Shown here one piece after another: positions 25,559-34,845 of a DNA stretch of 64,000 nt; position 1 is the stretch's first letter, and every line of letters starts with the position of its first letter. The stretch comes from CAYSGX01 sp964518215 (GTDB taxonomy: Bacteria > Bacteroidota > Bacteroidia > Chitinophagales > CAIOSU01): positions 15,735-79,734 of the forward strand of contig CAZFFP010000005.1 of NCBI GenBank assembly GCA_964518215.1, in the 5' to 3' direction. The notes beneath the pieces are model-generated. The model had not been told where the DNA came from. It made no database searches and saw only the letters and a list, made by a program, of their open reading frames with translations. The position numbers were made by a program, and so were the translations under genes.

Positions 25559-27139
25559 CTATTGCGGCTCCCTCTTAACCTTTTCGTAACGGTATTGCTC
25601 CAGTTCGTATTCGAGCGCTTCATAAAAAAGCTCCGCCATGATACGCGCACCTTTGGGAGTAAAATGCACATAATCGGCACCCGCCAATGGAGGGTTGGCA
25701 GACACCCACGCAGGCATGGAATTTTTTCCGCCCATGGCTTCATACATGTCCCAAAAGCCTGCCCCCGATTTGAACGCGGCATCTTTTAACGCATCGCGCA
25801 CATCTTCCAAATGAGGAATGGTAACAAAATATTCTCCCTGCTTGATAGACATATCGGCAGGACCGATAACGATAATCGCGGCATCGGGCACGGCATTTTT
25901 CAAAGTTTTTAATTGAGTATAAAACCAGTTGCCATAATCTTTACACTGCTTTTCGTCTTTGATGTAGGGCAACACATTTCCACCAAACTGCATAATGATT
26001 AATCCGGTGTTGAAGTCGCGCAGCATTGCCGTCAGTAGGCTTTGGTCCATTTTATTAAATATGGTGCCCGAACCACCTCGCATGGCAATATTATCTACAC
26101 AAACGCCATAAGGCATGTCGAGCGAAATGCCATATATATCTGGGCTTTCAATACCTTCAAAAATCAATTCTACATTGTCGGAAGGCGCGTTGAGCGAAAT
26201 GGTTTTGATGTTCAGAGGAATGTTGTTTTGTAAGGTGTCCGAGTGAATTTCTTCATTGTTTAAAACAGTTTTCAATACAAACGGATACTGATGATTGCCG
26301 TAGTAAATTTTTATACGCGAAAAAGTTTTTGTCGAAGGATAAATACCTTTAGATGTATTGAATGTTGCGGCTGAAGTATAAATTTTTGCATTCAGCGTGT
26401 CTGAAATTTTTGCCTCTGCGGGTGAGAATCTCGAAAAAGCACACAAAGCTCCGTAGCTTTTATGATTCACGTTTTTATCTGTCTTGCCGAAAATGGTGTA
26501 ACGATACCAATCGCCTGAATTGTTGTGCAACACCGAAGCCTGATTGTAAATTTTCATAGCCGGAACCAAGCCAGGTCCTCCCCCATCGAACCGGCTTTGC
26601 AAGCGCTCACGAATAAAGCCGCTGATGCGGTCGCCTTCAATCTGCGAATCGCCATAATGCACAATGCGCACACATTCATCGGCATATTTGGAATCTTGAA
26701 GTTTTTTGAAAAAAACATGTAATGCCGAAGCATCATTTTTTGCAAATTGTATGCGTGGCGAATTGATTTCTTTGGGCTTGGCAAGAGGCGGTTCTACTTT
26801 ATCGCTCTTGCGCGGCTCGGTTTCTTCCGTTAAAGAATCTGTTTCGGCAACCGCAGTCGCTTCCATTTTCTCAGGTTGCTTTTTCTTTTCGTCCAACATT
26901 TTCTGAGAAGCAATATCGGCTTCCAAAGCAGATTTGGGTATCTCTTTGTATTCGGGCTTATCGGGATACACCACACTTCTCCAATTCGGAAAACGAATGG
27001 TAAATTTCCGGCTCACCTGAATGCCTTCGGCAGGAAACACTACAGAAATCAACGCAAATATTGCAGCTACAGCAAGCACAAACAAAAGTGTGCGATAAGG
27101 CGTGATAAAATTTCCGGAAGAATTTTCGTTCGGCTGCAA
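25559..27139 (-). CDS. Membrane-anchored SGNH/GDSL hydrolase
   Basis: 526 residues. A transmembrane helix at about 18-36 is followed by a charged linker (about 75-125). The extracytoplasmic SGNH domain has block I VRIVHYGDSQIEGDR (catalytic Ser about 167), block III QFGGNVLPY with the conserved Asn, and the C-terminal ADYVHFTPKGA supplying Asp and His. This resembles the acyl-transfer/esterase proteins of alginate-type O-acetylation loci. The usual MBOAT partner is not adjacent, so the substrate is open. The start is TTG at 27139; the first internal ATG is too far in, past the membrane helix. Confidence 0.85.
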   Translation of the reverse strand: MQPNENSSGNFITPYRTLLFVLAVAAIFALISVVFPAEGIQVSRKFTIRFPNWRSVVYPDKPEYKEIPKSALEADIASQKMLDEKKKQPEKMEATAVAETDSLTEETEPRKSDKVEPPLAKPKEINSPRIQFAKNDASALHVFFKKLQDSKYADECVRIVHYGDSQIEGDRISGFIRERLQSRFDGGGPGLVPAMKIYNQASVLHNNSGDWYRYTIFGKTDKNVNHKSYGALCAFSRFSPAEAKISDTLNAKIYTSAATFNTSKGIYPSTKTFSRIKIYYGNHQYPFVLKTVLNNEEIHSDTLQNNIPLNIKTISLNAPSDNVELIFEGIESPDIYGISLDMPYGVCVDNIAMRGGSGTIFNKMDQSLLTAMLRDFNTGLIIMQFGGNVLPYIKDEKQCKDYGNWFYTQLKTLKNAVPDAAIIVIGPADMSIKQGEYFVTIPHLEDVRDALKDAAFKSGAGFWDMYEAMGGKNSMPAWVSANPPLAGADYVHFTPKGARIMAELFYEALEYELEQYRYEKVKREPQ

Positions 27140-27294
27140 TGTTGATGATTGAATGCGATTTCAAAAATAAATGTTCTTGAAGATTAAATTTCATAAAAAC
27201 CATTTTGATATTTATTGAAGCAAAAATTTTGATTATTGATTTCCAAATCGAAGAGGAAAAATCTTCAATCTTTTTTTGTGTGTAATTTTACCGT

Positions 27295-28872
27295 ATGAAA
27301 AAAATATTCTTACTACTGTTTTTCCCATTAGGATTAATGGCGCAAAACGAAGTGTTGTTTTCGCTCACAGGCGCATTACAACCCACCGGTGTTAATATCA
27401 GAGCAAAACTTACCGACACCACAAGTAATGTCAGAGCGGCTGTTTCTTTGTCGAACCCGCCCTCGGCACCTTTTATTTACAGCAATATGTCAACGGCATT
27501 AGAAAACACCAATAATATTGCCGCACTGCACGTAACCGGATTGCAGCCCAACACTACTTATTACTATCACATAGAAGCTGACGGAATAGCCGATGCAAGA
27601 CCGGAAGCCATCGCTACATTTAAAACTCCCGAAGCAGGTCCTTTCAGTTACACGTTCATGGCGGCAAGTTGTAATCGAGAACCTAACACCAATACTTACG
27701 ATGATTTTTTAGGTTATAACCCTTTGTTCTATCTGAACACCGGAGATTTGCATTATGCCGACCCTAATTCACCGGATGTAAATGTGCATCGAGATGCCTA
27801 TGAAAACAGGGTTTTTTCAAGACCTAAGCAGGTTGAATTATTCAGAAATTTACCTTTTGCCTATGTTTGGGACGACCATGATTACTGCGGCAACGATTTT
27901 GACGGACCGAATGCCGCGGGTGCAGCAAGCGCCCCACAGGCATATAGAGAATATATTCCTCATTATGAATTTCCGCAGCGTACCGGAAACGATACGGCTG
28001 CTATTTATCAGGCTTTTACAATAGGCAGAGTAAGATTTATTCTGAGCGACTTGAGAAGTCAGCGTGTGAGAACAGGCCTGAATCCATCTGCTATGGGCAC
28101 AGTTCAAAAACAATGGTTTAAAGATGAATTAGTGGCGGCAAAAAACAATAATCAACTCATTTGCTGGGTTAGCTCTTACTCCTGGTATGGCACGTTGGAT
28201 GATAACTGGCGCTTGCATCCCGCAGAGCGCAAAGAGTTGAGCGAATTTATGCGCGATAATGCCATTGAAAACATGTTTATTATTAATGGCGATGCGCACA
28301 TGTTTGCCATTGACAATGGCACCAATGGAGATTTTACCGATGCTCAAAATTTACCCTATCTATATCCCGTAATGCAAGCCGCTCCCATAGAAAACAATGG
28401 TTCATACAAAGGTGGCACTTATAGCGAAGGCACTTTCTATCAGTTCTTTATAAAAGCTGCTCAATATGGCGTGGTAGATATTGAGGACAATGGTTCAGAT
28501 AGCATCTGTGTTACTTTGAAAGGCTATAAAAAAGATTTGAACGATGGCACTACTTCATCTTTGGCTACTTATAATTTTTGCAGAAAAATCGGACTTCCTT
28601 TAAACAGTCCGTCTTTGAAGCACAGCAATGTTCCTTTGGTTCAAATACAACCCAATCCGAGCAAGGGTATATTTACTATTCAGCCAAAAAACAACAACGA
28701 AACCATCAACATTCAAGTGTGGTCTGCTGAAGGAAAATTAGTTGCCCAATCACGCATTGCCGGAAACAGCTCAAAGCAACTTGATTTGTCGCATCTGGCA
28801 AATGGTGTTTACACGCTGAATGCCGAAACCGGAAAAGCAAAAAGCCAAAGTAAGCTGGTGATTCAGAAGTAG
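27295..28872 (+). CDS. Secreted PhoD-like metallophosphatase with T9SS sorting domain
   Basis: 525 residues: signal peptide (MKKIFLLLFFPLGLMAQ), a PhoD N-terminal fibronectin-like domain (about 20-110, ending LQPNTTYYYHIEADG), then the PhoD/alkaline phosphatase D metallophosphoesterase core. Metal motifs are FMAASCNREP, LNTGDLHYAD, YVWDDHDYCGNDF and INGDAHMFAI. A T9SS type A domain (IQPNPSKGIF ... GVYTLN) closes it at about 450-525. It is probably a secreted phosphodiesterase or phosphatase for phosphorus scavenging. Confidence 0.93.
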   Translation: MKKIFLLLFFPLGLMAQNEVLFSLTGALQPTGVNIRAKLTDTTSNVRAAVSLSNPPSAPFIYSNMSTALENTNNIAALHVTGLQPNTTYYYHIEADGIADARPEAIATFKTPEAGPFSYTFMAASCNREPNTNTYDDFLGYNPLFYLNTGDLHYADPNSPDVNVHRDAYENRVFSRPKQVELFRNLPFAYVWDDHDYCGNDFDGPNAAGAASAPQAYREYIPHYEFPQRTGNDTAAIYQAFTIGRVRFILSDLRSQRVRTGLNPSAMGTVQKQWFKDELVAAKNNNQLICWVSSYSWYGTLDDNWRLHPAERKELSEFMRDNAIENMFIINGDAHMFAIDNGTNGDFTDAQNLPYLYPVMQAAPIENNGSYKGGTYSEGTFYQFFIKAAQYGVVDIEDNGSDSICVTLKGYKKDLNDGTTSSLATYNFCRKIGLPLNSPSLKHSNVPLVQIQPNPSKGIFTIQPKNNNETINIQVWSAEGKLVAQSRIAGNSSKQLDLSHLANGVYTLNAETGKAKSQSKLVIQK

Positions 28873-28919
28873 AAAACCTTTTTTATTATTGGAAGCGCAG
28901 AAAAAGCATCTGATAGTTA

Positions 28920-28927
28920 TAATTTTG
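28920..28927 (+). promoter_or_regulatory. -7 element TAATTTTG
   Basis: TAATTTTG ends five bases before the GTG start at 28932, implying a leaderless or nearly leaderless mRNA for the RluF gene. No -33 element at the right spacing. Confidence 0.4.
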
Positions 28928-28931
28928 TCGG

Positions 28932-29696
28932 GTGCAAAAACAAACTTCAGGCATTCAACTCAACAAGTATATCAGTTCATCGGGATTTTGTTCTCGCAGA
29001 GAAGCCGACCGCTATATACAGGAAGCACGGGTTACAATCAACAATGAAGTGGCTTTGCCTGCTTCGCGAGTTGCGGCAGGCGATGTGGTGGCTATTGACG
29101 GAGAAAAAATTAAAGTCAACCGAAAGCAAAGTTTGTATCTGGTATTTAATAAGCCTAAAGGCATTACCTCAACTACCGACCCTACAGACAGAAGCAATAT
29201 TATTTATTTCATCAATCACCCTAAACGTATTTTCCCGATTGGAAGGTTAGATAAAGATTCGGAAGGATTGATAATGCTTACCAATGACGGGGATATTGTG
29301 AATAAAATTTTGCGTGCGGGTAACGAGCACGAAAAAGAATATCTGGTTTCGGTGGATAAAGCTATTACACCCGATTTTTTAAAACGCATGGCAGGTGGCG
29401 TGCCTGTTTTGGGAACTAAAACAAAACCTTGCGTTGTGAAACAAACCGGCAGCCGAACTTTCAAAATTATTCTTACACAAGGATTAAACAGACAAATCAG
29501 AAGAATGTGCGAATTTTTAGGCTATGAGGTTATTAGCCTGAAGCGCTTGCGCATTATGAATATCAGCTTAGGTAATTTGCCGCTTGGAAAGTGGCGCTAT
29601 CTTTCTCCTGCCGAAACAGATGCCATGAACCAACTGCTTGTACAATCTGTCAAAACGGAAGAGGCATCATTGAAAAGTAAAAGGAAGCGGAGGTAG
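28932..29696 (+). CDS. rluF: 23S rRNA pseudouridine synthase RluF-type
   Basis: 254 residues with a GTG start. An S4 RNA-binding domain occupies 8-65 (LNKYISSSGFCSRREADRYI). The RsuA/RluB/E/F-type catalytic domain has Asp107 in FPIGRLDKDSEGLIMLTN. The run GDIVNKILRAGNEHEKEYLV, the GLNRQIRRMCEFLGYEV helix and the RIMNISLGNLPLGKWR ending follow closely the E. coli RluF pattern, which modifies U2604 of 23S rRNA. A short basic tail (SKRKRR) may help RNA binding. Confidence 0.93.
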   Translation: MQKQTSGIQLNKYISSSGFCSRREADRYIQEARVTINNEVALPASRVAAGDVVAIDGEKIKVNRKQSLYLVFNKPKGITSTTDPTDRSNIIYFINHPKRIFPIGRLDKDSEGLIMLTNDGDIVNKILRAGNEHEKEYLVSVDKAITPDFLKRMAGGVPVLGTKTKPCVVKQTGSRTFKIILTQGLNRQIRRMCEFLGYEVISLKRLRIMNISLGNLPLGKWRYLSPAETDAMNQLLVQSVKTEEASLKSKRKRR

Positions 29697-29771
29697 TTTT
29701 TTCTAAACCAGAAAAACTCACGCCCTTTGCGTCCTGCGAGTAAGATTTTATTCCGCGTCCCGCGTTTAAAA

Positions 29772-29815
29772 CAGCCGGAGGCTGACACAAATACCACTCG
29801 CCAAAGGCGAGCGGT
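29772..29815. repeat. Pair of G+C-rich hairpins (REP-like)
   Basis: CAGCC-GGA-GGCTG at 29772-29784 and CTCGCC-AAA-GGCGAG at 29797-29811 lie between the convergent rluF and PAP2 genes. The first core recurs in inverted orientation at 2757-2768 near another GCG-rich stem with an AAA loop. They may be transcription end structures or members of a dispersed repeat family. Confidence 0.45.
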
Positions 29816-29824
29816 GGCGGAAAA

Positions 29825-31129
29825 TTATTCCACAGAACATTTAAAAACCTCACAAACCAATTTGCCTACGCTACTGCCTTGCTTCATGCCGGCATCAACT
29901 GCGGGTCTGAAATGAATGCCTCCCAAAATTCTGCTTTCAGAAACTTCCAAAGCTGCCTGCCTGAATGAAGTGAAACTTCGCGGAGCCAAACCCAAATAAG
30001 ACAATTGTGTGGAATCGGTAAACGCGAAATTTTCGCCCAACAAAGCTTCTAACACTTCGGCACAAGCCATAGAACAGGCGCTGTGTCCGCTGGTGTGTTC
30101 GGGAAATGGCGGTGTAACCAAATGCGGAGTCCATTTGTCGTCAATGTATCTGCGTATGTATGTTACTGGGCGAATCAGATTCAGCGTGTATTTGTCGTAC
30201 CACGAAACAATTTTAGCATCATACTCGGCAATTGAAAGCAAGGTGTAAATGCGCACACTTTTGCTCAGTGAAAACCGGTACTTTTCGCATACTTGCCGCA
30301 CAATATTTATCCAGTGCGAAGCCGGACTGATATGTCTGCGCGGAATACCCACATGCCCTTTGTATTGGTCGTTCAAATCGGGGTTGTCATCCCAAAATTC
30401 AGCGATGATTTTTTGTTCAGAATTTATGGCATTTGAAAGATGATACACTTCCATCGCCAATTGATAGAAAGCCGATTCTTTCGAAGAATCAGGCTCAGTA
30501 TTCAACGGCACGCTATAAGATGCCGCATCTTTAATCACCATCGTTCGCAGGCTTTTCCAATGCGGCTCCAAAGCGTTGCGATATTCAGGTGGCGTGGGCT
30601 GCCAGTTGAAAGCGCCCTTTTCAAAAATATAATACGGCTTGGCTTTGGTTTCGTTGTAGCCATCATAAGCCATCCACGATATTACATGATTGGCTACAAT
30701 GGTTCCTAACATCCGCGAATTTTGCATACGAAAAGGGCTGTACTGTTGCGACAATATTTCGATATGCTTTTTATACAACGCATCGCAATCTTTTTCTCGA
30801 TACATCACTTCTTTAGAAACCAAATAAATGGCTTCGAGCATCACCGCTTCGGCAATCATTTCATTCTTGTCGGTTTCAAAACGATAAGGCGGATAGCCGT
30901 TTAATTTTCCGTGTAATGAAACCAGGCTGTTGTCAAAATGCGATAAGGCTTCATAAGCGGCAATGTTCGGATACACAAACCCCCGCGTAGCAAGCACGGG
31001 GCTGAAGCCGTCTTTTACCATCAATTCCGTCAGTAAACGGTTCCAGTCGTGGAGGAGCCATGCACTGCTTGAAAATACATTCAGATAAAAAATCAAAAAG
31101 ACTAAAAGTGTAGTGGTAGTTTTTTTCAT
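29825..31129 (-). CDS. Vanadium-dependent haloperoxidase/PAP2-superfamily protein
   Basis: 434 residues with a signal peptide (about 1-22). The phosphate/vanadate site follows the superfamily signature: Lys313-x6-Arg320-Pro321 (DKYTLNLIRPVTYI), SGH at 347-349 (PEHTSGHSACS, with Thr where PSGH is usual), and Ser399-Arg400-x5-His406 (ESRILGGIHF). All five key residues are present. It could act as a periplasmic acid phosphatase or a haloperoxidase; sequence alone does not decide. Confidence 0.9.
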   Translation of the reverse strand: MKKTTTTLLVFLIFYLNVFSSSAWLLHDWNRLLTELMVKDGFSPVLATRGFVYPNIAAYEALSHFDNSLVSLHGKLNGYPPYRFETDKNEMIAEAVMLEAIYLVSKEVMYREKDCDALYKKHIEILSQQYSPFRMQNSRMLGTIVANHVISWMAYDGYNETKAKPYYIFEKGAFNWQPTPPEYRNALEPHWKSLRTMVIKDAASYSVPLNTEPDSSKESAFYQLAMEVYHLSNAINSEQKIIAEFWDDNPDLNDQYKGHVGIPRRHISPASHWINIVRQVCEKYRFSLSKSVRIYTLLSIAEYDAKIVSWYDKYTLNLIRPVTYIRRYIDDKWTPHLVTPPFPEHTSGHSACSMACAEVLEALLGENFAFTDSTQLSYLGLAPRSFTSFRQAALEVSESRILGGIHFRPAVDAGMKQGSSVGKLVCEVFKCSVE

Positions 31130-31200
31130 GCAGAGTACTAACGAGAATCTAAATTTTTATTTACCTCGAATATAGTCATACAAGCGATAAAATATTAAAC

Positions 31201-31232
31201 AAAAAGCCCCTTATTGATTTTCAGAGGGGTTT
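31201..31232 (-). terminator. Rho-independent terminator downstream of the BatD-VWA gene
   Basis: Read on the minus strand, CCCCT (31229-31225 complement) and AGGGG close a 13-base loop and are followed by GCTTTTTG. It lies about 110 bp after the stop of the BatD-VWA gene. Confidence 0.45.
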
Positions 31233-31342
31233 TATATTTCGAATATCTAAAATCATATAATGAAGCTGTTCCTGTTCAAACAGAATGTTAAAACAAATCA
31301 AACCACAATTATTTTTCAGACCGAGAAAATTGCACACAATAT

Positions 31343-32896
31343 TCAATCAAATTGAAAATTCAGTATCTCCATAATTGCTTTTCTTAACTCAACTTCGCTT
31401 CTTGCTCTGAAGTATTTGCCACCGGTTTTTTCGGCTATGCTTTTGAGCATTGGCTCATTCAGCTTAATAGAATCTATTTGAAATATTATTTCATCATCCG
31501 GTGCTCTGTATGGATGAGGGGCATCACCATCTGCACCTATTCCAATCACATCTATTGTTATGCCGTTCTTAATAGCAATATCACAAGCTAAATATGGATG
31601 AATCTTGTCAGAAATGATATAAGCATCTGTTATCAGTATTATAGATTTTTGCCCTACAGATTTCTTAAGCTGTTCTACTGTTTGATAAATGGGCATTCCT
31701 AAGCCGCCACCGGATTTTGTAATGTATGTAGGAAGATTCCGCAGATGCACTATAGCATCATCATGTCTAAGTTCTACTGATGCCTTGTGATTAAAAGTGT
31801 CTGAAAAAATTCCCAAACCAATAAAACTCTCGCTGAGTTGTTCCATTCTTTCCGTAAAAATTTTACTGATAGACTCTAATCTGCCATTCTCAAAATCTTT
31901 AATCATCATACTTGCCGACACATCAATCAGAAAATAGATGGAATTAACGTTCGAATCAGATTCAAATTTCACCATATTATTGGTCGAATTGAGATTGCTA
32001 ATGATGCTGTAACGCGGGTCGGAATTTTTTAAATTTTTACCGGAAGGTTTTGCAGTTATTGTAAGTTCATTGGAACGAAAAATAATTGTGGTATCCTTAT
32101 ACGTGTTGTTACTAAAAAAATCAAAGACTGAAGGTTTTCTCTTATTAGTGCTTAGGCGGACATCTATACTGTATTCAATAGGTTCAACCAAATGTTCACC
32201 AGGCACCAAGGGTAACACTTGTATTTTTTGAAGTTCATAAATCGTATGTTTTTTATCGTCATAAATGGATGTGTCTCCCAATGATTTTACATCTTCAGAA
32301 AACACTTGGTGATGCCAGCAATATTCCGGCTGATTGAAATACTTAATCGCTATGTTTGAAATCATGTTATTTGCAGTATATAACTTAAGTATCAGATTAA
32401 CCGGTTCGTTTACCGAAACTTCCTTTTTGTCTGCCTCTAACTTTAGAAAAATATCTTGTTCAGAAAAGTTAGCAGAAGAGATTAATTCCTGTTTGGACTT
32501 ATGAGATTCAGATACTGCCATGTAGTTTTCAACTTCTATTGTGAGGGCATTAAATTTGAATGTATCTCTTTCATGAACAGCAAAAGCATTCTTAACTGTG
32601 TAAACACCGGATTTTTGCGGTAAAACTGTGTATGAAATAATTGTTTTGCTTGTAGTTACTCCTGAAATAATATTGATTGTCTTTTGACTTGTTGGTCCTG
32701 AAACCAATTTCATTTCACTAAAATCTGGTGGTTCAAAATCTGCCTCATACATATTTTCCATAATAAACTCAATGGAAACATTTTGGTAAACACCACAAGT
32801 ATCGTGAGACGATACAACTTCAACCCTTCTTGTTTGAGAGATACAAGTAAGAGCAACTATTGTAAAAAAAGAGGTAAGTATTGCCTTAACCTGCAT
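31343..32896 (-). CDS. BatD-like/von Willebrand factor A fusion protein
   Basis: 517 residues with a signal peptide (about 1-20). Residues 20-270 resemble BatD (oxygen-tolerance) beta-sandwich domains: FEPPDFSEMKLVSGPTSQ and SYTVLPQKSGVYTV are typical. Residues 310-510 are a VWA domain like that of BatA, with MIDAS DVSASM, the Thr-region SGGGLGMPIY, LITDA, and the ending DEIIFQIDSIKLNEPMLKSI then TGGKYFRA. In standard aerotolerance operons BatA (membrane-anchored) and BatD are separate proteins. Here both are joined in one protein and I see no further membrane helix, so it is likely periplasmic. No MoxR ATPase or other bat gene is nearby. Confidence 0.82.
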   Translation of the reverse strand: MQVKAILTSFFTIVALTCISQTRRVEVVSSHDTCGVYQNVSIEFIMENMYEADFEPPDFSEMKLVSGPTSQKTINIISGVTTSKTIISYTVLPQKSGVYTVKNAFAVHERDTFKFNALTIEVENYMAVSESHKSKQELISSANFSEQDIFLKLEADKKEVSVNEPVNLILKLYTANNMISNIAIKYFNQPEYCWHHQVFSEDVKSLGDTSIYDDKKHTIYELQKIQVLPLVPGEHLVEPIEYSIDVRLSTNKRKPSVFDFFSNNTYKDTTIIFRSNELTITAKPSGKNLKNSDPRYSIISNLNSTNNMVKFESDSNVNSIYFLIDVSASMMIKDFENGRLESISKIFTERMEQLSESFIGLGIFSDTFNHKASVELRHDDAIVHLRNLPTYITKSGGGLGMPIYQTVEQLKKSVGQKSIILITDAYIISDKIHPYLACDIAIKNGITIDVIGIGADGDAPHPYRAPDDEIIFQIDSIKLNEPMLKSIAEKTGGKYFRARSEVELRKAIMEILNFQFD

Positions 32897-32954
32897 TGCA
32901 AATGTTTGATGAATATATTGTCAGAAAATATTGAAATGTCTCAACTTAGAGTTA

Positions 32955-32962
32955 CAAAAATA
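32955..32962 (-). promoter_or_regulatory. -7 element TATTTTTG of the BatD-VWA gene
   Basis: Minus-strand TATTTTTG lies 58 bp before the ATG at 32896 and directly beyond the aceA terminator, fitting an independent transcription start. Confidence 0.45.
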
Positions 32963-32974
32963 GATACCCAAATT

Positions 32975-33010
32975 AAAAAACCCCTCACTGAAATTTCAAT
33001 GAGGGGTTTT
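32975..33010 (-). terminator. Rho-independent terminator of aceA
   Basis: On the minus strand CCCCTCA-T-TGAAA and TTTCA-G-TGAGGGG form a 12-bp stem with one mismatch, followed by TTTTTTAA. It lies 39 bp after the aceA stop. Confidence 0.75.
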
Positions 33011-33048
33011 GTATGTCGAATATCGCCTATCGCAATATCGAATATCAC

Positions 33049-34329
33049 TTAGTGAAACTGCTCCGTCTCGGTAGAACCAGCCAATGCAGTGGTAGAAGAT
33101 TGTCCTTGTTGAACAACATTCTGAACCGCATCGAAATAACCTGTTCCAACAAACGACTGGTGCTTGATAGCTTTAAAGCCATGTTGCTCTAAACCAAACT
33201 CACGTTGTTGCAATTCGCTGAATCCAGCCATGCCTCTTTCAACATACGCTTTAGATAATTCAAACATAGAAGTATTCAATGCGTGGAAACCTGCTAGAGT
33301 GATGAACTGGAATTTATAACCCATTTCAGCTAATTCTTCACGGAACGTTTCCATTTGTTTCACATCCATATACTTAGCCCAGTTGAATGAAGGCGAACAG
33401 TTGTAAGCCAACATTTTGCCCGGATATTTAGCATGAATAGCTTGTGCAAATTCACGAGCCAAACCTAAATCAGGATTACCTGTTTCCATCCAAATCAAAT
33501 CGGCATAATTAGCATAAGACAAACCACGGTCAATACCTTGCTCTAAACCATTTTTCACATAGTAGTAGCCTTCAGGAGTTCTTTGTCCGGTAATAAATTT
33601 ATGGTCGCGCTCATCAATATCAGAAGTAATTAAGTTAGCCGCTTCAGCATCAGTACGGGCAATTACCAAAGTAGAAGTACCACAAACATCGGCAGCTAAA
33701 CGTGCAGCAACCAATTTGTTGATAGCCTCTTGTGTAGGTACCAATACTTTACCACCTAAGTGACCACATTTTTTAGCAGAAGCCAACTGGTCTTCCCAAT
33801 GCACACCGGCAGCACCTGCTTCAATCATGCCTTTCATTAATTCAAAAGCATTTAAGTTGCCACCAAAACCAGCTTCAGCATCGGCAACAATAGGCACCAA
33901 CCAGTCGCGCTGTGGCTCGCCTTCCATATATTCAATTTGGTCTCTGCGCAACAAAGCATTGTTAATTCTTTTAACTACCGCAGGAACTGAATTAGCAGGA
34001 TACAACGATTGGTCGGGATACATTTCGCTGCCCAAGTTAGCATCAGCAGCAACCTGCCAGCCAGAAAGATAAATGGCTTTCATGCCTGCAGTAACTTCTT
34101 GCACCGCTTGATTTCCGGTTAAAGCACCTAAACCTGCAACCCAAGCATCGCTTTGCAAACGGTTCCATAATTTTTCAGCACCATTTTTTGCTAAGGTGTA
34201 CTCAATAGGCACCGAACCGGCAATATTGATTACTTCATCTGCTGTGTAAGGGCGAGTAACATTTTTCCAACGTGGGTTAGTTTCCCATTCTTTTTGCAAC
34301 GCTAATGCGCGTTCCTTTTTTGTTGCCAT
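33049..34329 (-). CDS. aceA: Isocitrate lyase
   Basis: 426 residues. It cleaves isocitrate to glyoxylate and succinate, the first glyoxylate-shunt reaction. The catalytic loop KKCGHLGGK (Cys188) is intact. Substrate and Mg motifs ADAEAGFGG, IEAGAAGVHWEDQ and ARTDAEAA are present. YNCSPSFNWAKY is the conserved late motif that closes over the active site. The length fits the prokaryotic form. It is downstream of aceB (malate synthase) on the same strand, separated by a GxxExxY gene flanked by repeats. Confidence 0.98.
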   Translation of the reverse strand: MATKKERALALQKEWETNPRWKNVTRPYTADEVINIAGSVPIEYTLAKNGAEKLWNRLQSDAWVAGLGALTGNQAVQEVTAGMKAIYLSGWQVAADANLGSEMYPDQSLYPANSVPAVVKRINNALLRRDQIEYMEGEPQRDWLVPIVADAEAGFGGNLNAFELMKGMIEAGAAGVHWEDQLASAKKCGHLGGKVLVPTQEAINKLVAARLAADVCGTSTLVIARTDAEAANLITSDIDERDHKFITGQRTPEGYYYVKNGLEQGIDRGLSYANYADLIWMETGNPDLGLAREFAQAIHAKYPGKMLAYNCSPSFNWAKYMDVKQMETFREELAEMGYKFQFITLAGFHALNTSMFELSKAYVERGMAGFSELQQREFGLEQHGFKAIKHQSFVGTGYFDAVQNVVQQGQSSTTALAGSTETEQFH

Positions 34330-34364
34330 TTTTTATTAGTGTTTGTGTTTAAAAATATATTCTT

Positions 34365-34446
34365 AATAGAACGCTGATTAGTTATGATTTTTTATGGTTT
34401 GTTATGATTAATATCAAAAATGACCATAGTCAATCAACGTTCTATT
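34365..34446. repeat. Palindromic repeat copy A next to GxxExxY gene
   Basis: The ends are inverted copies: AATAGAACGCTGATTA at 34365-34380 and CAATCAACGTTCTATT at 34431-34446. The shared right segment TGACCATAGTCAATCA recurs in copy B with one change. The stop codon of the GxxExxY gene (34442-34444) lies inside the right arm. Copies A and B are direct repeats that bracket the gene. Confidence 0.8.
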
Positions 34447-34837
34447 TTACTTTATACTCATTAGAAAATACCTTCTTTTTAAACTGTGGTGTTTTTCCAA
34501 AATTCAATAATAATCCTACTTCAATTTCGGTAGCGCGAAGATAATTTACTAATTGTGCTTCATGTTCTTCACATAGTCCTTCCGCTGTTTTCAATTCAAT
34601 AATTACTTTTTCTTCCACAACTATATCAGCGAAATAATTTCCTACTTCAAATATTTCATAGAACACTTTAATTTGTTGCTGACTTTTCGCTTCTAAATCA
34701 TGTTTCCTCAATTCTATCAGTAACGCATTCTCATAAACTTTCTCTAAAAATCCATAACCAAGTTTGTTATAAACGTTATAAAACGACTTGATTATTTTGT
34801 TGGTTATTTCAGAGTGTTTATAGTTTTCACTAATCAT
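34442..34837 (-). CDS. GxxExxY-family protein
   Basis: 131 residues with the family signature LGYGFLEKVYENAL (Gly-x2-Glu-x2-Tyr at about residues 29-35). The motifs NYFADIVVEEKVIIELKTAE (a PD-(D/E)xK-like Asp and Glu-x-Lys) and the late LVNYLRATEIEVGLLLNFG are also present. The fold suggests a nuclease-like core, but no activity is established for the family as far as I know. The gene sits between aceB and aceA and is bracketed by two copies of an 80-bp palindromic repeat, so it looks like an inserted cassette. Confidence 0.9.
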   Translation of the reverse strand: MISENYKHSEITNKIIKSFYNVYNKLGYGFLEKVYENALLIELRKHDLEAKSQQQIKVFYEIFEVGNYFADIVVEEKVIIELKTAEGLCEEHEAQLVNYLRATEIEVGLLLNFGKTPQFKKKVFSNEYKVK

Positions 34838-34845
34838 AACTTTTT

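Noticed and set aside
34442..34446. GxxExxY gene stop inside the palindrome as a sign of truncation
   Set aside because: The protein has the family's usual length and ending, so the overlap does not imply loss of sequence.
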